A stretch of DNA of 64,000 bases from Hyunsoonleella jejuensis (lineage in GTDB: Bacteria > Bacteroidota > Bacteroidia > Flavobacteriales > Flavobacteriaceae). Location of the stretch: NCBI RefSeq assembly GCF_900111025.1, contig NZ_FOFN01000001.1, positions 1-64,000 of the forward strand, given 5' to 3'. Position numbers and translations under genes: made by a program. The notes beneath the pieces were generated by a model, which saw only the letters and a program-made list of their open reading frames with translations, searched no databases and was not told where the DNA came from. The first letter of the stretch is position 1. Every line of letters begins with the position of its first letter. This document shows positions 25,274 to 33,911 of the stretch, in pieces.

Positions 25274-26068
25274 TTAATCGAGTGCTCTAACCCAGATATT
25301 TCGATAACTTACGCGGCTGTTATCTCCATGATCCTGTAATCGAATAGGTGCTTTACCATGTGGGTTGTTTTTTGGCCAGCCAATATATTCTGTAGTACCT
25401 TTTATCTCAAAATGGTCTTGAATGAGTACATTATTATGTAAAACAGTGACTGTGGCAGATTTTGTTTTTTCACCAACATCGCTAAATTCAGGAGCATGGT
25501 AAATAATATCATAAGTATTCCAATCTCCAGAAGGTACCGAGGCCTTTGCTAATGGCACTGATTGTTTATAAATTGAGCCTACTTGACCATTTACATATGT
25601 GTCATTATCGTTATTATCCAATACTTGAACTTCATAAAGCCCTTGTAAAAACACGCCACTATTGCCCCTACTTTGCCCTTTACCCTGAGTGTCTTTTGGA
25701 GATTTCCATTCAACATGTAACTGCACGGAGCCAAATTTTTGCTTCGTCTGAATATCGCCAGACTTATTTTTAACGATCATTGAGCCATCATCATTCAATA
25801 GCCATTCTGCCGGCCTACCATCTTTAGAATCCTCCCATGCATCCAAATTGGAGCCATCAAACAATACAATAGCATCACTCGGAATTCCATTTTTCCCCGT
25901 AGGATCAACCACAGGCGGCACAGGCTTATAAAACTCAGTAGCTTCAGGAGTTGTAGGTTCTACTTCATCTGCGATGTTATTTTCAGTATATATTTTTAAT
26001 GGTGTTTCCTGCTTTTGATTGCATGACAAAAACAACAATCCCATTAATAAAACATAAACTCTTTTCAT
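25274..26068 (-). CDS. DUF1080 / 3-keto-disaccharide hydrolase lipoprotein
   Basis: This 264-residue protein carries a lipoprotein signal (LLFLSC, Cys16) and is expected in the periplasm or outer membrane. From about residue 65 it shows the DUF1080 concanavalin-like fold: IVLFDGSNLDAWE, SVQLHVEWKSP, RGNSGVFLQG and a final IRLQDHGDNSRVSYRNIWVR. DUF1080 members hydrolyse 3-keto-glycosides. The neighbours (GMC oxidoreductase, Gfo/Idh/MocA dehydrogenase, TIM-barrel isomerases) support that role. It is the last gene of the minus-strand arm, 2 bp after the isomerase gene. Confidence 0.88.
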   Translation of the reverse strand: MKRVYVLLMGLLFLSCNQKQETPLKIYTENNIADEVEPTTPEATEFYKPVPPVVDPTGKNGIPSDAIVLFDGSNLDAWEDSKDGRPAEWLLNDDGSMIVKNKSGDIQTKQKFGSVQLHVEWKSPKDTQGKGQSRGNSGVFLQGLYEVQVLDNNDNDTYVNGQVGSIYKQSVPLAKASVPSGDWNTYDIIYHAPEFSDVGEKTKSATVTVLHNNVLIQDHFEIKGTTEYIGWPKNNPHGKAPIRLQDHGDNSRVSYRNIWVRALD

Positions 26069-26070
26069 AT

Positions 26071-27123
26071 TTAAATCCCTAAAATACTTTTCAAATAATC
26101 TTCATCTATATCACCACCAGCAAAATCATCAAAACTACGCGTTGCTGCCTCTATGATATGTTTTTGAATAAACGGCGCACCCTCTCTTGCACCTTGTTCA
26201 GAAGATTTAATACAACATTCCCATTCCATAACCGCCCATAAATCCAACCCGTATTTGGTTAATTTAGAAAATATACCACTAAAATCTACCTGTCCGTCTC
26301 CTAAACTTCTAAATCTACCTGCGCGGTCCTTCCAATCGGCATAACCTCCATAAACACCTTGTCTACCAGTTGGGTTAAACTCAGCATCTTTTACATGAAA
26401 CGCTCTAATGCGCTCATGGTAAATATCAATAAAAGATAGATAATCTAACTGTTGTAACACAAAATGACTTGGATCATACAACAAATTAGCACGTGAGTGA
26501 TTTCCCGTGGCTTCTAAAAAGCGTTCATACGAAATCCCATCATGCAAATCTTCACCAGGATGAATTTCATAACACACATCCACACCTTGTTCATCAAAAT
26601 GATTTAAAATAGGAAGCCATCTATTTGCCAATTCCTTGAAGCCCATTTCTACCAATCCATTAGGGCGCTGTGGCCAAGGGTACACGGTGTGCCACATCAA
26701 AGCTCCTGAAAACGTAGCATGCGCCTTCAAGCCTAATCGTGCGCTCGCTGTTCCAGATTTTTTCACAAAATCTATCGCCCATTCCGTTCTTGCTTTTGGG
26801 TTGCCTCTTACATGTTCTGGCGCAAACCCATCAAACATGGTGTCGTACGCAGGATTTACAGCCACCAATTGTCCTTGTAAGTGCGTAGAAAGTTCTGTGA
26901 TTTCTAAACCATAAGAATTCACTTTTCCTTTTAATTCATCGCAGTATATCTGACTTTCGGCCGCTGTTTCAATATCAATTAAACTCGCTTCCCACGTCGG
27001 AATTTGTATGCCTCTATAGCCCAAATCCGCAGCCCATTTCCACATGCCATCTAAAGTGTTAAACGGTGCTTCACTTCCTGCAAACTGTGCCAGAAATACA
27101 GCTGGTCCTTTTATAGTCTTCAT
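26071..27123 (-). CDS. sugar phosphate isomerase/epimerase-like TIM-barrel protein
   Basis: This 350-residue protein has the AP-endonuclease-2/xylose-isomerase-like TIM barrel. Metal-binding type residues are seen in CYEIHPGEDLHDG, LYDPSHFVLQQ, HVKDAEFN and VMEWECC, arranged in the usual Glu-Asp-His-Glu order. It probably isomerises or epimerises a keto or free sugar derived from the 3-keto pathway. No export signal is seen. It follows a 126-bp gap with a dispersed repeat and precedes the DUF1080 gene by 2 bp. Confidence 0.85.
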   Translation of the reverse strand: MKTIKGPAVFLAQFAGSEAPFNTLDGMWKWAADLGYRGIQIPTWEASLIDIETAAESQIYCDELKGKVNSYGLEITELSTHLQGQLVAVNPAYDTMFDGFAPEHVRGNPKARTEWAIDFVKKSGTASARLGLKAHATFSGALMWHTVYPWPQRPNGLVEMGFKELANRWLPILNHFDEQGVDVCYEIHPGEDLHDGISYERFLEATGNHSRANLLYDPSHFVLQQLDYLSFIDIYHERIRAFHVKDAEFNPTGRQGVYGGYADWKDRAGRFRSLGDGQVDFSGIFSKLTKYGLDLWAVMEWECCIKSSEQGAREGAPFIQKHIIEAATRSFDDFAGGDIDEDYLKSILGI

Positions 27124-27142
27124 ATTTTTTAGTTATTTTTTT

Positions 27143-27219
27143 GGCGTTACCACAAGGGTCGGGCTTTCGCTAGTCGCTCTCTGCGAGGAGCTCCAACATA
27201 CCGCTCAATCCCTAACGCG
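27143..27219. repeat. dispersed intergenic repeat with GCGTTA/TAACGC ends
   Basis: The element is bounded by GCGTTA (27144-27149) and TAACGC (27213-27218), with GGGTCGGGC and a central GCTC...GAGC stem in between. I recognise the pattern GGCGTTxCC-AAGGGTCGGGCTTT...CAATCCCTAACGC as a common Flavobacteriia repeat. Confidence 0.7.
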
Positions 27220-27249
27220 GGCATATCCGCCAACTTTAGTTTTTAAAAT

Positions 27250-28398
27250 CTAGTTTATTTTCGTCCAAGCAGCATTATTTTTATCACTTTCCACAGCTGC
27301 ATAAATAAATTTCATACCACGCACACCATCTTCAACAGTGGGATAATCTGGGTTCTCAACAGACTTTCCTTCATTAATCGCATTCACATGTGTTGCGAAA
27401 TTTTTATAAATAGTGGCAAAAGCCTCCAAATAGCCTTCAGGATGTCCCGCAGGAATTCTACACACTTCCAAAGCTTCTTCGTGTAAACCATTACCATTTG
27501 GAGTATACACTTTTTTAGGCTCCTCCAACCATCGAGTTATTAATTCATTAGGGTTTTCTTGATACCATTCCAAACTTCCCTTGGTACCATATACCTTAAT
27601 ACCTAGGTTGTTTTCCTCTCCTAAAGCAATTTGAGAAATAGAAATTGTTCCCTTCGCTCCATTCTCCATTCTAATCAACATATTACCATCATCATCCAAA
27701 ATTCGGCCTTCTCCAAATCGCCCTAAATCGGCAGCAATCTCTTCAATTTTTAGACCTGTAATATATTCAATTAAGTTCTCAGCATGTGTACCAATATCTC
27801 CTAAAGCACCCCCAATTCCGGAGCGTTTAGGGTCTACTCTCCAAGCCGCTTGTTTTTGCTCGGTTTTTTCTAAAGATGTAGACAACCACCCTTGTAAATA
27901 CTGTGCTTGTATTTTTCTAATAGTTCCAAACTCACCTTTTGCAACCATTGCTTTAGCTTGTTTCACCATGGAATTACCTGTGTAATTATGCGTTAAAGCA
28001 AATAATTTTCCGTTTTTAGCTACAATATTTTGCAATTCCACGGCTTCCTCCAAAGTTAGTGTTACAGGCTTATCAGAAACCACATGAAACCCATATTCCA
28101 AAGCCATTTTTGCTGGTGGAAAATGCATATGATTAGGCGTTACAATAGCCACAAAATCCATTCGGATATCCTCGGGCAATGCTTTTTCTTTTTGAATCAT
28201 TTCCTCAAAGGTGCCATAACATCTGTTTTTATCTAAATTCAAGGCCAATCCTGATGCAATAGATTTTTCAGCAGTACTGCTAAATGCACCACATACCAAT
28301 TCAATCATCCCATCAATGGCTGCGGCTTTTCTATGCACATCGCCAATAAATGAGCCAGCACCACCGCCAACCATTCCCATTCTTAATTTTCTACTCAT
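27250..28398 (-). CDS. Gfo/Idh/MocA-family oxidoreductase
   Basis: This 382-residue NAD(P)-dependent dehydrogenase has the Rossmann motif GGGAGSFIGDVH at 11-22 and the DKPVTLTLEEA variant of the family's EKP motif near residue 110. The C-terminal alpha/beta domain contains GGALGDIGTHAENL, the typical substrate-binding region. Members oxidise or reduce sugar hydroxyl groups, often at C3 in keto-glycoside pathways. There is no Tat signal, so it is cytoplasmic. It follows the MFS gene by 6 bp. Confidence 0.9.
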   Translation of the reverse strand: MSRKLRMGMVGGGAGSFIGDVHRKAAAIDGMIELVCGAFSSTAEKSIASGLALNLDKNRCYGTFEEMIQKEKALPEDIRMDFVAIVTPNHMHFPPAKMALEYGFHVVSDKPVTLTLEEAVELQNIVAKNGKLFALTHNYTGNSMVKQAKAMVAKGEFGTIRKIQAQYLQGWLSTSLEKTEQKQAAWRVDPKRSGIGGALGDIGTHAENLIEYITGLKIEEIAADLGRFGEGRILDDDGNMLIRMENGAKGTISISQIALGEENNLGIKVYGTKGSLEWYQENPNELITRWLEEPKKVYTPNGNGLHEEALEVCRIPAGHPEGYLEAFATIYKNFATHVNAINEGKSVENPDYPTVEDGVRGMKFIYAAVESDKNNAAWTKIN

Positions 28399-28404
28399 AA
28401 ATAT

Positions 28405-29577
28405 TTAAACTTCTGAAGGTTTATATCTTTTTTTCATGTAAATATGCAATCCTAAAAATGCTACTATTAATATCGCAGGCAATATAGACATGGTGCGAAG
28501 TGCTTCTGATGCACTTGCATTATCCATTAAATTACCCATAATTGGTAGCACTATTGAAACTGAAAACATACCTGCACCTCCCATAATCGAAAGTCCTAAC
28601 GCTCCAGTTTCTGGTAAATATTCTGCAACAAAACCAAGCATTGTTGGCCAGAAAAACGTGACACCAATGGCAAATACAGCAGCAGCTACAAACGTCATCC
28701 CACCACTAGATATAGTTAACAACCACAACCCGACAAAGGTGAAAATTGCTGAATACAGCAACATCCCTGAAGGACTTAATTTATGCACAACTTGACCTGC
28801 AAACAAACGCCCCAATGCCATAATACCATTTATAAATGCTAACACCAATAACGGTTTAGCTACCGATTCTTTCAACAAAGATTCTATACGCTGCGTTGTT
28901 CCAAGTTCTGAGGCTGCGGTTAAAAACATACAAGCCACCATGAATAAAAACAAAGGTTTTAAAACACTGGAAAACATCTTTTTATTACTAATACCCAATT
29001 GTACGCGCTCTGTTACAGGAATGTTTTGACCAAAAAACAAAAATCCGTAAATTATGAGTGGAATGAACAAAGTGCCTACCATAACTTGCCAACTTAAGCC
29101 CAAAACATCCATAACAAGCCAGCCTACCAAAGCACCAATTACAATACCTCCAGGGAACCACACATGAAATCTGTTTAACATTTTCGTTTTTTCCTCTGGA
29201 TACATCGATGCCACCATTGGGTTTAGGGCAGCTTCTACAAATCCATTACCAATACCGATAAATAGGGTAGCAATAAATAGTGAAGTCATGGAGTCTGCTA
29301 ATAAGGTTAACACGATGCCAACGGCATGGGTAATAAACGCCATCCACGTTATTTTTTTAATTCCTAATAAATCTACTAATGGTCCTCCAATAATCATGGC
29401 TATTGTAAATCCAAAAAAGGCAGGTGCAAAGGCATACCCAATTTGTTCTAAAGTTAAGCCTACACCCTCGGGACCAAAAACGGTTTCTAAACGCGCACGA
29501 ATTGCAAACGTCATTGCGGTTGTAATTAAAGCTAAACAGCTTGCTAGAAATAGCCTATTTTTATTTATATGTTCCAT
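28405..29577 (-). CDS. MFS transporter (sugar or nucleoside type)
   Basis: This 390-residue inner-membrane protein has about 12 hydrophobic segments with the MFS loop features (VDLLGIKKITWMAF after segment 2, MYPEEKTKMLNRFHVWFPGG in the middle region). It resembles the family of fucose/glucose-type permeases. In this setting it probably imports a keto sugar or a glycoside. It lies 28 bp after the Tat-type TIM-barrel gene and 6 bp before the dehydrogenase gene. Confidence 0.85.
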   Translation of the reverse strand: MEHINKNRLFLASCLALITTAMTFAIRARLETVFGPEGVGLTLEQIGYAFAPAFFGFTIAMIIGGPLVDLLGIKKITWMAFITHAVGIVLTLLADSMTSLFIATLFIGIGNGFVEAALNPMVASMYPEEKTKMLNRFHVWFPGGIVIGALVGWLVMDVLGLSWQVMVGTLFIPLIIYGFLFFGQNIPVTERVQLGISNKKMFSSVLKPLFLFMVACMFLTAASELGTTQRIESLLKESVAKPLLVLAFINGIMALGRLFAGQVVHKLSPSGMLLYSAIFTFVGLWLLTISSGGMTFVAAAVFAIGVTFFWPTMLGFVAEYLPETGALGLSIMGGAGMFSVSIVLPIMGNLMDNASASEALRTMSILPAILIVAFLGLHIYMKKRYKPSEV

Positions 29578-29605
29578 AATGTATTTGGTTTGGTTGGTTT
29601 TCTCT

Positions 29606-30574
29606 TTAAGACAGTTGTTTACCTACATTTATAAGTAAATCTCTCGTCGCTTTTATCCCTTCATCTTCAGACAAGCGTTTACCTTCATATTCAACGCCTA
29701 CAAATCCCGTGTAATTTACATCCTTTACCATTTTCATCACTTTCATAAAATCTATAGTGGTTTCATTACCGTTAGCATCAAAATCATAAGACTTTGCGCT
29801 TACCGCTTTAGCAAAAGGCAGTAACTCTTCCATTCCCTTATACCTGTCGTAAGCCTCTATACAATTGCGTTCTTTATCTTTTGTAATGCAGAAATTTCCA
29901 AAATCTGGCAGCGTACCACAATTTTCACTTTTCACCTGAGAGAACACGTTGTGCATCCATTCTCCATTTGAAGAAAAACCACCGTGATTTTCAACTAAAA
30001 TATTGATGTTTGCTCCTTTTGCATAGTTCGAGAGCTGCTCTAAAGAATCAACTGCAGCTTTTGCAGCATCAGTTTTGTTAATACCTCCCGCCAAATTAAC
30101 ACGAATGGCATGACAACCTAAAAAGTGAGCTGCATCTACCCATTTATGATGGTTTTCAATCGCTTGTAATCGTGCTTTTGTATCAGCATGTGCTAATTCG
30201 CCTTCGCCATCAATCATGATTAGCACATTTTGCTGACCTTCAGCATCTGCTCTACTATTCATTTCTTTTAAATACAATTTATCTTTCGCCTTATCCTTAA
30301 AAAAAGCATTCACATATTCTAAACCTTCACACCCAAACCTTCTGGATGCCGCCGCAAAATCAAGGTTATTCATCTTCTTATCAAACAAACCGCGATGTAA
30401 AGACCATTGCGCCAAAGATATCTTGAAGAACAAATTGTTGGAAGATGTAACAACTTCATGATTTTCTTCTTCCAAATTATTTTTCTCTTTTGAATTTTTA
30501 CAAGCCAAAAAACCTAAAGTAGATAAGGCTATACTTGTTTGAGATGTTTTAATAACGAATTCTCTGCGCTTCAT
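29606..30574 (-). CDS. exported hydroxypyruvate-isomerase-like TIM-barrel protein
   Basis: This 322-residue protein starts with MKRREFVIKTSQTS, a Tat-type signal, followed by a lipobox-like GFLAC at about residues 21-25. The rest is an AP-endonuclease-2-type TIM barrel: ILVENHGG, GTLPDFGNF, SAKSYDFD and FVGVEYEG supply metal-ligand type Glu, Asp and His. It is predicted to act on a sugar in the periplasm. It is the first gene of the minus-strand arm, with the divergent GMC gene 198 bp away. Confidence 0.87.
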   Translation of the reverse strand: MKRREFVIKTSQTSIALSTLGFLACKNSKEKNNLEEENHEVVTSSNNLFFKISLAQWSLHRGLFDKKMNNLDFAAASRRFGCEGLEYVNAFFKDKAKDKLYLKEMNSRADAEGQQNVLIMIDGEGELAHADTKARLQAIENHHKWVDAAHFLGCHAIRVNLAGGINKTDAAKAAVDSLEQLSNYAKGANINILVENHGGFSSNGEWMHNVFSQVKSENCGTLPDFGNFCITKDKERNCIEAYDRYKGMEELLPFAKAVSAKSYDFDANGNETTIDFMKVMKMVKDVNYTGFVGVEYEGKRLSEDEGIKATRDLLINVGKQLS

Positions 30575-30615
30575 ATGGATAGTATTATCTTTTGTAGTTA
30601 TGTTAATCTTCTGGG

Positions 30616-30631
30616 TATCCTAAATAGGATA
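30616..30631. promoter_or_regulatory. inverted repeat between divergent sugar operons
   Basis: TATCCTA-AA-TAGGATA is a perfect 7-bp inverted repeat with a 2-nt centre. It lies in the 198-bp region between the divergent TIM-barrel and GMC genes, 42 bp from the former start. It is a plausible operator for a regulator coded elsewhere. Confidence 0.45.
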
Positions 30632-30772
30632 GCGCAAAAGACTTGATTTAACAATATTGCAACACAAAATAGCTATTTTTCCATTTATATTAATATTTTT
30701 ATGAATATTATTCGTTTTTCATTAAAAAATAGAATTTCAATAGGATATTTATTTTCAACAGAACCAACTAGA

Positions 30773-32479
30773 ATGAACTACAACAAAAAAAACAAAACCT
30801 CAGAATACGATGCTATTGTAATTGGCACAGGAATTACTGGAGGTTGGGCAGCTAAGGAACTTTGTGAGAACGGACTCAAAACTTTGGTTTTAGAACGCGG
30901 CAGAATAGTTGAGCACATTAAAGATTACCCCACTATGCATTTAGACCCATGGGACATGGAGCTTCGAGGTGACCCTACAGCAGAAGAAAAAGCGAGACAG
31001 TATAAGCAGGCAAGAACAGGTTATGTAGTTAAAAAAGATTCTAGACACTGGTTTGTTGATGATATAGACCATCCATATAATGAAACAAAACGGTTTGATT
31101 GGATTAGAGGGTATCATGTTGGAGGGCGTTCTATTATGTGGGGTAAGCAAACCTACAGACTAAGTGATTTAGATTTTGAAGCTAATAAAAAAGACGGTTA
31201 TGGCGTAGATTGGCCTATTCGCTATAAAGATATTGAACCTTGGTATAGCTACGTAGAACGTTATGTAGGCATTAGCGGGGAAGCTTTAGGCTTACCACAA
31301 CTTCCCGATAGTATTTTTGAACCACCTATGGAACTTAATTGTGTAGAGCAGCATCTTAAAGAAGAAATGGCAAAAAACCAAGGACGTGTTTTAACTATTG
31401 GTAGAGTTGCCCATATCACTGGAGATACCCCACACGAAGGGCGTGGTAAATGCCAGTATAGAAATAGATGCAGACGTGGCTGTCCGTATGGCGCTTATTT
31501 CAGCAGTAATGCATCTACTCTTCCAGCCGCCGCTCGTACAGGCAATATGACATTAAGACCACATTCTATAGCTTATGAAATTGTATATGATGACAATTTA
31601 AAAAAAGCAACTGGTGTAAAAATAATAGATTCAGAAACTAAAGAAAAATTTGAATTTGAAGCTGATATTATTTTTTGTTGTGCCTCTGCAATTGCTTCAG
31701 CGTCTATTTTATTGCAATCTAAATCTGAACGTTTCCCCAACGGATTAGGAAATGATTCTGGTGAGTTAGGACATAATATTATGGACCACCACCTAGGCTC
31801 AGGTGCTTCAGGCACCATAGATGGTTTCGATGATAAATATTACAAAGGGAGAAGACCCAATGGCATCTATATTCCTCGTTTTAGAAATCTTGGTGATAGT
31901 GCCAGTTATACAAATAAATTCCTAAGAGGGTATGGGTATCAAGGTGGGGCCGGAAGACATGGCATTGCAGAACATGTAGCCGAATTAGGTTACGGCGCTG
32001 AATTTAAAGAGAAAATTCTTGAACCTGGTAGTTGGAGAATGGGCTTAGGAGGTTTTGGGGAATGCCTACCCTACCACGACAATAAAATGACGCTAAACTA
32101 TGACAAACTAGATCAATGGGGCCTCCCCACCATAACCTTTGATGCTGAATGGAAAGAGAACGAGCTCAATATGAGAAAAGATATTATTGAACAAGCCGTA
32201 GATATGTTAGAAAAAGCAGGGTTTAAAAACATTCAAACATTTGATAGACCTGCCGCACCTGGTATTGGCATACACGAAATGGGAACTGCTAGAATGGGTA
32301 GAGACCCCAAAACATCTGTCTTGAATAAATACAATCAAATTCATAGTGTGCCAAATGTGTATGTAACCGACGGTGCCTGTATGACCTCAGCAGGATGCCA
32401 AAATCCATCTTTAACCTATATGGCATTAACTGCTAGAGCTGCACATCACGCTGTTAAACATTTTAAAGCTAAACAATAA
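30773..32479 (+). CDS. GMC-family oxidoreductase, probable sugar 3-dehydrogenase
   Basis: This 568-residue FAD protein has GTGITGG at 18-24, the LVLERG strand, a Cys-rich segment (RGKCQYRNRCRRGCPYG), and the C-terminal GMC domain with HEMGTARMG and CQNPSLT, which supply the catalytic His and Asn. With a gluconate-2-dehydrogenase subunit 3-like partner directly after it (1-nt overlap), it resembles the LacA/LacC type enzymes that oxidise C3 of glycosides. The ATG at 30773 is preferred over one at 30701 because the FAD strand then begins about 12 residues in, as is usual. Confidence 0.9.
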   Translation: MNYNKKNKTSEYDAIVIGTGITGGWAAKELCENGLKTLVLERGRIVEHIKDYPTMHLDPWDMELRGDPTAEEKARQYKQARTGYVVKKDSRHWFVDDIDHPYNETKRFDWIRGYHVGGRSIMWGKQTYRLSDLDFEANKKDGYGVDWPIRYKDIEPWYSYVERYVGISGEALGLPQLPDSIFEPPMELNCVEQHLKEEMAKNQGRVLTIGRVAHITGDTPHEGRGKCQYRNRCRRGCPYGAYFSSNASTLPAAARTGNMTLRPHSIAYEIVYDDNLKKATGVKIIDSETKEKFEFEADIIFCCASAIASASILLQSKSERFPNGLGNDSGELGHNIMDHHLGSGASGTIDGFDDKYYKGRRPNGIYIPRFRNLGDSASYTNKFLRGYGYQGGAGRHGIAEHVAELGYGAEFKEKILEPGSWRMGLGGFGECLPYHDNKMTLNYDKLDQWGLPTITFDAEWKENELNMRKDIIEQAVDMLEKAGFKNIQTFDRPAAPGIGIHEMGTARMGRDPKTSVLNKYNQIHSVPNVYVTDGACMTSAGCQNPSLTYMALTARAAHHAVKHFKAKQ

Positions 32480-33066
32480 TGAAACGTAGAGAAGCATTAA
32501 AAAATATTGGTTTAACCCTAGGATACTCCGCGATAGTGCCAAGTGCGTTTAGCATTTTACAAAGTTGCACAAGCGATGTTGAAAAATGGACACCTGTTTT
32601 CTTTAACCAAGAAGAAAGTATCGTTATAAAAAAATTAGTGGATTTAATATTGCCCAAAACTGAAGCCACACCTGGAGCCTTAGATGTTAACGTTCCTGAA
32701 TTTTTAGATTTATATGCCGCAAAGGCTTATGATGATGAAGGTAAAACAAAATATAGAAAAGGGATAAAAAGTATACTTAAAGCACTCCCTATTTCAGAAT
32801 CAGGAGCAAAAGATTTAAAAACTGAAGATTACATAATACTCTTAGATAAGTATTTGAGAGCTACTAAAACAGAAAAAAATCAATTTAGAAAAGAGAAGAA
32901 CTTAGTGTATAGATCACTTGAAAACTTAAGAGATCAATCGGTTTGGGCCTATAAAACAAGTGAAAATGTAGGAGAACATGTTTTGGCATACGACCCGATA
33001 CCAGCTCAACAAAAAGGTTGTATTTCTCTAGAAGAAGCCACAGGTGGTAAAGCATGGTCTTTATAA
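32479..33066 (+). CDS. gluconate 2-dehydrogenase subunit 3-family protein
   Basis: This 195-residue small subunit pairs with the GMC oxidoreductase. It starts with MKRREALKNIGLT, a Tat-type signal, with a lipobox-like LQSC near residue 28. The helical domain carries LVDLILPKTEATPGALDVNVPEF, of which the part ILPKTEATPGA is the family hallmark. The Tat signal is probably what carries the FAD subunit across the membrane by hitchhiking, since that subunit lacks one. The start codon shares one base with the GMC stop. Confidence 0.9.
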   Translation: MKRREALKNIGLTLGYSAIVPSAFSILQSCTSDVEKWTPVFFNQEESIVIKKLVDLILPKTEATPGALDVNVPEFLDLYAAKAYDDEGKTKYRKGIKSILKALPISESGAKDLKTEDYIILLDKYLRATKTEKNQFRKEKNLVYRSLENLRDQSVWAYKTSENVGEHVLAYDPIPAQQKGCISLEEATGGKAWSL

Positions 33067-33078
33067 AATGAATGACCG

Positions 33079-33879
33079 ATGAAATTTTCAAACAAATTAT
33101 TGGCAGTTGTAGTACTATTGCTTTTTGTGATACAGTCTTGCAAACAAAAGCAAAATGAAACATCTGTTATTGAAACAGAAAAGTGGATTGAATTATTTAA
33201 TGGGAAAAATCTAGATGGCTGGACCCCCAAAATTAAGGGCTACACCTACGGAGACAATTACAATAATACATTTATAGTTGAAAACGGCATATTAAAAGTA
33301 TCCTATAAAGCTTATGACTCTTTTAATAATGCATTTGGACACTTATTTTATAAAAATCCGTACAGTAACTATCGCTTTAAAATGGATTACCGTTTTACAG
33401 GTGAACAAGTTTCAGGAGGAAGGCCATGGGCGCTTCGAAATAGTGGTATAATGATTCATTGCGAAGACCCCAAAAACATGGGTTTGGAACAAAACTTTCC
33501 TGTTTCAATTGAAGTGCAACTTTTAGGTGGTAATGGTATCGATGAGCGTTCAACGGGAAATTTATGCACCCCTGGAACCCATGTTTTTTATAAAGACTCG
33601 CTAATTACAGAACATATCATTCAATCGTCTTCAAAAACCTATCATGGCGACCAATGGGTAAATGTGGAAATTGAAGTTAGAAACGATTCAATAATTAAAC
33701 ATTTTATAAACGGGAAAGAAGTTTTACAATACAACAAACCTCATATTGGAGGTGGTGCTGTTAACACAGGAGATAAATGGAAATCAAAAGAAAATCAACC
33801 ACTAAAAAGCGGCTATATTTCTTTACAAAGCGAAAGTCATCCTGTGGAGTTTAAAAACATTAAACTTTTAGAATTGTAA
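33079..33879 (+). CDS. DUF1080 / 3-keto-disaccharide hydrolase lipoprotein (second copy)
   Basis: This 266-residue protein has a lipobox (VIQSC, Cys20) and the DUF1080 fold: WIELFNGKNLDGWTPK, GHLFYKNPYSNYRFK, NSGIMIHCEDP, and SGYISLQSESHPVEFKNI. It is only distantly similar to the copy at 25274, so the two may act on different 3-keto-glycosides. It closes the + strand arm after the small GMC subunit, 12 bp away. Confidence 0.9.
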   Translation: MKFSNKLLAVVVLLLFVIQSCKQKQNETSVIETEKWIELFNGKNLDGWTPKIKGYTYGDNYNNTFIVENGILKVSYKAYDSFNNAFGHLFYKNPYSNYRFKMDYRFTGEQVSGGRPWALRNSGIMIHCEDPKNMGLEQNFPVSIEVQLLGGNGIDERSTGNLCTPGTHVFYKDSLITEHIIQSSSKTYHGDQWVNVEIEVRNDSIIKHFINGKEVLQYNKPHIGGGAVNTGDKWKSKENQPLKSGYISLQSESHPVEFKNIKLLEL

Positions 33880-33911
33880 ATAAGGGGTTCTAAAAAATAC
33901 GCTTTCCCGTG

